From positions 1-49,964 of IMG/VR virus record IMGVR_UViG_3300042321_002425: 49,964 bases of DNA; one strand, 5' to 3'. Positions 45,835 through 49,964 of the stretch are shown in pieces. This DNA comes from a virus. Position numbers and translations under genes: made by a program. Numbering within the stretch: position 1 is the stretch's first letter; the number at the start of each line of letters is the position of its first letter. A model generated the notes under the pieces. The model saw nothing but the letters and a program-made list of their open reading frames with translations. It was not told the origin of the DNA and did not search any database.

Positions 45835-47091
45835 TTACGGCGTCCCGTCAAGTACGATCAGCTTGCCATCCACACCAAAGAATGCCGTTATCCCAAGGAA
45901 TTGAGGGCTAGTAACATTCTGGCGTCTGAGATACTCTAGCGCATACTTCTCCCCAATCCGCAACCCACTCGTCATATCGCGCTGATAATGAATGCCGTCG
46001 AATCCGCGACCCATGGTCATATGCCACATCATAAGATCGATCTCTTCGTGTAGATGCTCGATCCCAAGTGATGGTACGGAGCCATTGGCGAACCAGACTT
46101 TAAGTATGGTTCCCCATACGCCGGCATCGACAGCGTGACCGCTAGGGTCGGCACTATGAAGTGGGCTGCCTGCAGCCAGGGGCATCGGCAAGTAGTGCCC
46201 GATCTGATCAACAATCCATCCCGCCAGCCTCAGAAAAGCCTCGTTCAGCTCTCCCCGGCAGGCCTCAGGCCAAAGCTCCTCAGGGCGCGGCCGGCGAAAA
46301 ACAGTAGATTTCAGATGCCAGGCGTGCTCTCCTGCCGCGAGCATGACCTGCCCCATAGCCCCCGCCATTTCCCATATCCCACCAGGGCCAACAAAGGCGT
46401 CTTCGTTTTTAGCGACAGGGAAACGTGTGGACCTAGGGGCATTGGCTGCCACCAGGATCTCCATAACGCATCGCCCGATGAATCCGGGTGAATCCTGATG
46501 CGCGAAACTCCCAATATCCCTTAGGGTGACAGGGATTGCAGCTCCCGCCGCTAGCCGCTGCGGTTCAGGAATCCGCCCACTCTGCAGGGCTTCCCATGCG
46601 GCATAATTGCCCCCGTATTCACCGATACGTGTGCGAGTGGCGAACGAGAATGGCTCACCCCAACCCGTCGGGATCTTGGCGTAAATCAATTTCCCGATTC
46701 GATCAGCACCGACCCTCGCCGGATTCATGCGGAATAGGCCATTTGGTCCGTCGGCCATGAGCAGTCGATTGTTCTTACCGAAGTCGGCAAGCATCTGTGC
46801 CCCGCGTATGGCAATAGGGTGCTCATTAATGTCCGCAAGCGGCACGTTCCGAAGCAAGACGATCAGCCCGAGTAGAGCTAATTCACCTGAAGTCCGCACA
46901 CTTTCATTAGATGGCGTTCCGGGTACTGGTGGGGTGTCGGTATTGCCGTACCCTGCCTGTGGTGAAACGATGCGGCGCGGGCCCGGCAGGTTCATCGCAT
47001 TCATTTTCTCCTGCCGGAGAATACGATTAGGTTCTGCCAAGGCATCGGCAAGCTGCGCGGCAGAATGCCCTTTGGTGAAAAAGGTTGGCAT
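45835..47091 (-). CDS. Vanadium-dependent haloperoxidase (bromoperoxidase-like)
   Basis: 418 aa. Family ligands are all present: Lys261 and Arg269 in KSTVFRRPRPE, His312 in SPLHSADPSGHA, Ser317-Gly318-His319, Arg362 and His368 in GRGFDGIHYQRD. The spacing of K-R (8), H-H (7) and R-H (6) equals that of red algal bromoperoxidase, whose extra His marks bromide use. VTLRDIGSFAHQDSPGFIG (188-206) also fits that subfamily. The reaction oxidises bromide (or iodide) with hydrogen peroxide. ATG 47091 follows the CCCCTCCA leader; a longer start at 47202 is less likely. No signal peptide is visible. PAP2 phosphatases share the fold but not the His312 context. Confidence 0.85.
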   Translation of the reverse strand: MPTFFTKGHSAAQLADALAEPNRILRQEKMNAMNLPGPRRIVSPQAGYGNTDTPPVPGTPSNESVRTSGELALLGLIVLLRNVPLADINEHPIAIRGAQMLADFGKNNRLLMADGPNGLFRMNPARVGADRIGKLIYAKIPTGWGEPFSFATRTRIGEYGGNYAAWEALQSGRIPEPQRLAAGAAIPVTLRDIGSFAHQDSPGFIGRCVMEILVAANAPRSTRFPVAKNEDAFVGPGGIWEMAGAMGQVMLAAGEHAWHLKSTVFRRPRPEELWPEACRGELNEAFLRLAGWIVDQIGHYLPMPLAAGSPLHSADPSGHAVDAGVWGTILKVWFANGSVPSLGIEHLHEEIDLMMWHMTMGRGFDGIHYQRDMTSGLRIGEKYALEYLRRQNVTSPQFLGITAFFGVDGKLIVLDGTP

Positions 47092-47132
47092 TGGAGGGGT
47101 GGAGATAGGGTGGATAATACTACGCTGAAGGC

Positions 47133-47663
47133 TCAGTAGTGTCGCGGCCAATATCTTTCGGGACAGATTGCAACCAAGATTCTGCGCCAAAGCGGGGCGC
47201 ACTGTAGCGCTTGAATCTCATAGATTAAGTTATTTCTAGAGATATTTAGGCGATTAACCGACTGTTGCTCTTGCTGGAGCTTGCCCCTCTCGTGATTCAA
47301 CGCATTTTGCAGCTTTACCAGCTCTGACGCAAACGGCATCCTGAGAATCCTTTCCAGTTCCGGCTCGATAGCAAAGTAGTGTTTTTCGGTTTTTCTTTCA
47401 GGCCAACAAGGATTTAAGCGTTTTTCGTTTTCTATGTGAGGAACCGGTCTTGCAACATGATAGACTGTAAGCGCTTTCTTGTCAAGGAGTTGCGCATGGC
47501 ATTGACCGAACCATCTTGGTTCTCCTTCGGCTTGAACACTGTAGATTTCAATGCCCGGAGGCGGGCACCCTGTCCCGGTAATGACTGTCTCTGACGTGAC
47601 AGTATAGAGGGTGACCTGTTCCATGGGAGTTCCTGGCTGGGTGAAAGGAGTTGCGGATGGCAT
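47133..47663 (-). CDS. Hypothetical protein with C-terminal coiled coil, 176 aa
   Basis: Begins MPSATPFTQPGTPMEQVTLY after a CCCCCTCCA leader; an ATG at 47624 would also serve. A beta-rich N-terminal part (TLYTVTSETVITGTGCPPPG) is followed by YFAIEPELERILRMPFASEL and a long coiled coil (KLQNALNHERGKLQQEQQSV) and a basic end. It is directly upstream of the bromoperoxidase gene (41 nt gap), probably in the same transcript. Function unknown. Confidence 0.6.
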   Translation of the reverse strand: MPSATPFTQPGTPMEQVTLYTVTSETVITGTGCPPPGIEIYSVQAEGEPRWFGQCHAQLLDKKALTVYHVARPVPHIENEKRLNPCWPERKTEKHYFAIEPELERILRMPFASELVKLQNALNHERGKLQQEQQSVNRLNISRNNLIYEIQALQCAPLWRRILVAICPERYWPRHY

Positions 47664-47687
47664 TGGAGGGGGTCCGTTACAGAAAGA

Positions 47688-47750
47688 ACAATAGCACTGA
47701 TCCCGTAGCGTGCAACGCTCAGGCCCCAAGAGCTTAACATTTAATCACAA
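47688..47750 (-). promoter_or_regulatory. Repeated intergenic element, copy 8
   Basis: Minus: TTGTGATTAAATGTTAAGC (47750-47732, upstream gene TGA inside), AGCGTTGCACGCT hairpin (47719-47707), TGCTATTGT (-10, 47693-47688). It probably drives 47133 and the haloperoxidase operon. Confidence 0.6.
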
Positions 47751-48008
47751 AGCAGACTTTCGCATGAACTCCTCAAACGTCAGCGAGCGAGCTGGTCTCG
47801 CCTCCTCTGCCGGCACCCAGCACCATTTGCCACCATCAAACCAGCCGACGCGATCATCAACGCGATCTGCGGGCTGTGCTGTGCGAGCGGTGCGTTTTCG
47901 CCACCATCCGCGATCAGCGTAGAAAATCTGCCCGATCGGAATGTTCTTGAAGCGCTGCCGTCTCGATCCCAGGTCGGCAGGTCTGGTGCTGGAGTCAATC
48001 AGTTGCAT
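47745..48008 (-). CDS. Hypothetical protein, 87 aa
   Basis: MQLIDSSTRPADLGSRRQRF, then FKNIPIGQIFYADRGWWRKR and KWCWVPAEEARPARSLTFEE. The (F..iPiG..FY...g.WrK...R.A) pattern occurs in small phage proteins. Start at ATG 48008 overlaps the HNH-like gene by 14 nt. Function unknown. Confidence 0.6.
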   Translation of the reverse strand: MQLIDSSTRPADLGSRRQRFKNIPIGQIFYADRGWWRKRTARTAQPADRVDDRVGWFDGGKWCWVPAEEARPARSLTFEEFMRKSAL

Positions 48009-48501
48009 CGCTCTCCTCCGCCGGCTCCTCCGGCTCAGATACCCAGCTCTTGAGCGCCTGGCGCTTGGCCGCGATGGCCTCCTGCCGGCTGTCGAACTGC
48101 CCAACAACGCGGTCCCTGATCCTCGCTGTCCACAGCCCCGAGGTCCGGGAGTAGCTCAGGCCGCCGCGAAGCCACATAGGCCGTGCTGCGGCCCTGCCGC
48201 GCCTGTAGCGGCGCGTGAAGACCTCGGGGGAGAGGCTGAGGTTGGCGAGTCGCAGGTTCAACGGGTCCCCATCGAGAGGCGTGACGTGCTGAGCAGGGGC
48301 GATACCATGATACAACGCCCAGACAATAGCCCCAGCAGGATAGCATTTACCATCAATGCACAGCACGGGCCTCCCCTTCGCCGGCAGGAATACGTCATCC
48401 CCCGCACGGCGCGGCCCGCGACTGATAAGATACTTGATAGAACCGTCGATTGGGTTGTAGTGATAACGCTCTCTGAGGAGCGCGACAGGGGGAAAAGTCA
48501 T
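47995..48501 (-). CDS. HNH-like endonuclease fold, apparently inactive
   Basis: 168 aa. Resembles phage HNH proteins with an AP2-like tail: YNPIDGSIKYLISRGPRR, then CYPAGAIVWALYHGIAPAQ and VTPLDGDPLNLRLANLSLS, where active members carry H before the aliphatic/W segment and HxDGD. Here the first His is Gly/Ala and the second is Pro, leaving only Asp and Asn. C-terminus: WTARIRDRVVGQFDSRQEAI. Probably a DNA-binding relic. ATGA overlap with the 149-aa gene. Confidence 0.65.
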   Translation of the reverse strand: MTFPPVALLRERYHYNPIDGSIKYLISRGPRRAGDDVFLPAKGRPVLCIDGKCYPAGAIVWALYHGIAPAQHVTPLDGDPLNLRLANLSLSPEVFTRRYRRGRAAARPMWLRGGLSYSRTSGLWTARIRDRVVGQFDSRQEAIAAKRQALKSWVSEPEEPAEESDATD

Positions 48502-48947
48502 GAGCTGGTCTCCCCCTCTCCCTGCGGCATTTCGATCAGATGGCGAACCGCCCAAGCCCGGACGTGCCGCCAACGAGACCGGCGGACATCGACGGTATTA
48601 CCGTCGCGCCAATTGTCATTGGCGCTGATGATCTCGTTGGCCAATGTTGGGGAGATCGAGTACCACTCGGCGGCTTCGTCTGGGCTCCAGTTGCCGTCAT
48701 CCGTTGCCAGGTCGGCAAACGACTGCCCCTGTGCCAGGGCAACGGCTCCCAGGGCGCAGACGCAGCCGGTTCGGCGATCACCCAGGGCGCCCTCTGACAG
48801 CTCCGGTTGCGGCAGGGCATCGAGAGCGGCGACAAGCTCCCGGAGGAACGCCTGGCCACGCCTGCCTCGCAGGGTGGCGCGCTTGGCGGCCTCGTAGCGT
48901 CCCCAGTCGAGGGGGTTATCGGACTCGCCCTCCCATGTGCGGCTCAC
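48498..48947 (-). CDS. Hypothetical phage protein (GRRGQAFLREL family), 149 aa
   Basis: Contains AAKRATLRGRRGQAFLRELV, then ALDALPQPELSEGAL and CVCALGAVALAQ, and ANEIISANDN. This arrangement is a known small phage-protein pattern without a defined activity. ATGA overlaps on both sides place it in the operon with the 301-aa gene and the HNH-like gene. Confidence 0.65.
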   Translation of the reverse strand: MSRTWEGESDNPLDWGRYEAAKRATLRGRRGQAFLRELVAALDALPQPELSEGALGDRRTGCVCALGAVALAQGQSFADLATDDGNWSPDEAAEWYSISPTLANEIISANDNWRDGNTVDVRRSRWRHVRAWAVRHLIEMPQGEGETSS

Positions 48948-49849
48948 GACTCCACCTCCCCCTTGTCGGCGGCGGGCACCGGGAGCGCAGCGCCGCCCCA
49001 GCGGGCAAGCTCCTTGCGGGCCAGGTCAAGGGCAGTATCGAAGTGTGCATACCACATAAAACGCTCGCCCTGGTCACCGACTGTTTCGTGCTGATCCCAT
49101 AGGCGATCTTTCAGCGCGCACCATTCCGCATCGCTGATTTCCGCCCCCGCACTGGGTGGCACCGCAGCGCCGCCCCAGCGGGCAAGCACGGCGCGGTCCC
49201 ACACGGCGCGGGCGTAGGCCAGAGCTGAGGTATTCAGGAGCACCCGAAAACCGCCTGCCGCCATCACGTGCTCAACGTTTTCAGCGCAGCACCTTGCCGC
49301 CTCTGCGAAGTCATCCCGCAATTGCTGTGGCATCAGCTCCAACAGCTCCTTATCGCTGATCTCCGCCTGCGGCAGCGGCCCCGCCTCGCGGGTGGCGGCC
49401 TGCGCACGGGCCCAAGCGTCACCCTTGGCGGCAACAAACAAGTCGCTGGAAGCCACCCTGACAAGTGCCGGTACTGCCCATATCTCACTGAACCACTGCG
49501 TTGCCAGTTCCCTGACCAGTTCCCTGGGCGGGATGATCTCCGCCCCCTCCGGCGGCAGCGGCCCCGCCTCGCGGGTGGCGGCCGGCGGGGTGGCGTGATT
49601 GCGCCAGGTTTGCAGCACCCGGCGGATGCGTGGTAGCTCCTCAGCGGCGCGACGCTCGGCCCACGCCAGATCGTCGCCGGGTTCGCGCTCTGCGTCGCCG
49701 ATGTCCGCCAGTGCTGCCTCAGACCACACCAGCGCCCGGATCAGATCCGGCGGCACGATCGGCGGGGTGGGGCAGCTACAAGCGCCGGGAAGCGGGCAGC
49801 CGCGAGGCTCCAGTGGTGGGGCCGGAGGGGTGGGGGTGGGGTCGGTCAT
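48944..49849 (-). CDS. Modular early protein with internal repeats, 301 aa
   Basis: Helical modules joined by nearly identical linkers: AATREAGPLP occurs twice (about 90 and 150) and LARWGGAA twice (about 222 and 287), with EISDxE starting the following helices. The linkers reflect DNA repeats of 30 bp (49371, 49554) and 25 bp (48986, 49163). Modules of this kind are found in phages but function is unknown. ATG 49849 overlaps the TGA of the gene at 9-644 across the genome join. Confidence 0.65.
   Translation of the reverse strand: MTDPTPTPPAPPLEPRGCPLPGACSCPTPPIVPPDLIRALVWSEAALADIGDAEREPGDDLAWAERRAAEELPRIRRVLQTWRNHATPPAATREAGPLPPEGAEIIPPRELVRELATQWFSEIWAVPALVRVASSDLFVAAKGDAWARAQAATREAGPLPQAEISDKELLELMPQQLRDDFAEAARCCAENVEHVMAAGGFRVLLNTSALAYARAVWDRAVLARWGGAAVPPSAGAEISDAEWCALKDRLWDQHETVGDQGERFMWYAHFDTALDLARKELARWGGAALPVPAADKGEVES
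48986..49010. repeat. 25-bp direct repeat in the modular gene, copy A1
   Basis: CGCAGCGCCGCCCCAGCGGG followed by CAAGC, identical to 49163-49187. It encodes the LARWGGAA linker. Confidence 0.9.
49163..49187. repeat. 25-bp direct repeat in the modular gene, copy A2
   Basis: Identical to 48986-49010. Recombination between the two would delete one module in frame (177 bp). Confidence 0.9.
49371..49400. repeat. 30-bp direct repeat in the modular gene, copy B1
   Basis: GGCAGCGGCCCCGCCTCGCG followed by GGTGGCGGCC, identical to 49554-49583; encodes the AATREAGPLP linker. Confidence 0.9.
49554..49583. repeat. 30-bp direct repeat in the modular gene, copy B2
   Basis: Identical to 49371-49400 at 183-bp spacing, a multiple of three, so module gain or loss keeps the frame. 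Confidence 0.9.
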
Positions 49850-49964
49850 CGCTGCGCCTCCCGCTCAAGATCGGTAGCAGAGCCGTGGTTGCCCACGCTG
49901 CGCAGCCATTGGGCCACCGCGAGGAGTACGGCGCGGGCTTCCGGCTTCCACTTCAATTCGGGAG
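49838..49964. repeat. Terminal direct repeat, copy 2 (assembly overlap)
   Basis: Identical to 1-127. It contains the start codon of the gene at 48944-49849 and the 3' end of the gene at 9-644 (ATGA overlap), so removing one copy gives a continuous minus-strand operon across the join. Confidence 0.9.

Noticed and set aside
45705-45911. Plus-strand open frame of 68 codons after the coiled-coil membrane gene
   Set aside because: It lies opposite the hydrophobic peptide gene and the end of the haloperoxidase; its Lys/Asn/His-rich composition mirrors a hydrophobic sense strand.

Overview
The window is an almost complete genome of a tailed phage with a long non-contractile tail (siphovirus type). 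It holds large terminase, DUF4055-type portal, scaffold, major capsid, connector genes, tail tube, tail assembly chaperones with a putative frameshift, a 1768-residue tape measure and a long tail-tip/fibre module. There is no sheath or baseplate set, no integrase, no tRNA and no CRISPR array. The first 127 bases are repeated exactly at the end (49838-49964). Genes read cleanly across the join: an ATGA stop/start overlap links the gene ending at position 9 to the gene starting at 49849. The molecule is therefore most simply a circular or circularly permuted genome of about 49,837 bp. A cyanobacterial host, perhaps a picocyanobacterium, is likely but inferred. The support is a cyanobacterial-type AbrB regulator (12024-12656), DnaA-box-like TTTTCCACA, mostly non-Shine-Dalgarno leaders, TAN3T -10 boxes and a bromoperoxidase of a family known from marine algae and Synechococcus.

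Layout. (1) 9-7034, minus strand: small early genes with dCTP deaminase, an SF2 helicase and a RusA-like resolvase, many joined by ATGA or TGATG overlaps. (2) 7220-12656, plus strand: primase/helicase (TOPRIM + DUF3987), ERF-type annealing protein, a PDYxG small protein with a Pro/Gln/Ala tail, a PD-(D/E)XK nuclease and cyAbrB, closed by a strong terminator. (3) 12728-34488, minus strand: L,D-transpeptidase-like enzyme, small membrane proteins, fibres and tail tip, tape measure, tail chaperones, tail tube, connectors, capsid, scaffold. (4) 34542-38336: a single plus-strand gene, then portal (minus) and large terminase (plus) divergently arranged. (5) 38393-39812, plus strand: a compact cassette encoding an orphan terminase-like ATPase without nuclease. 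(6) 39961-49849, minus strand: an accessory region of small genes separated by a repeated intergenic element, with a possible origin near 43.2-43.7 kb and a vanadium-haloperoxidase-like enzyme followed by a 41-residue membrane peptide.

The genes combine into a lytic programme: dCTP deaminase feeds dUMP/dTTP synthesis; primase/helicase, SF2 helicase, annealing protein, nuclease and RusA replicate and recombine DNA; terminase and portal package it; the tail, which carries peptidoglycan-cutting domains, delivers it. The least expected content is the bromoperoxidase homologue, the orphan terminase ATPase cassette, and the shared intergenic and leader elements that appear to control about a dozen small genes.
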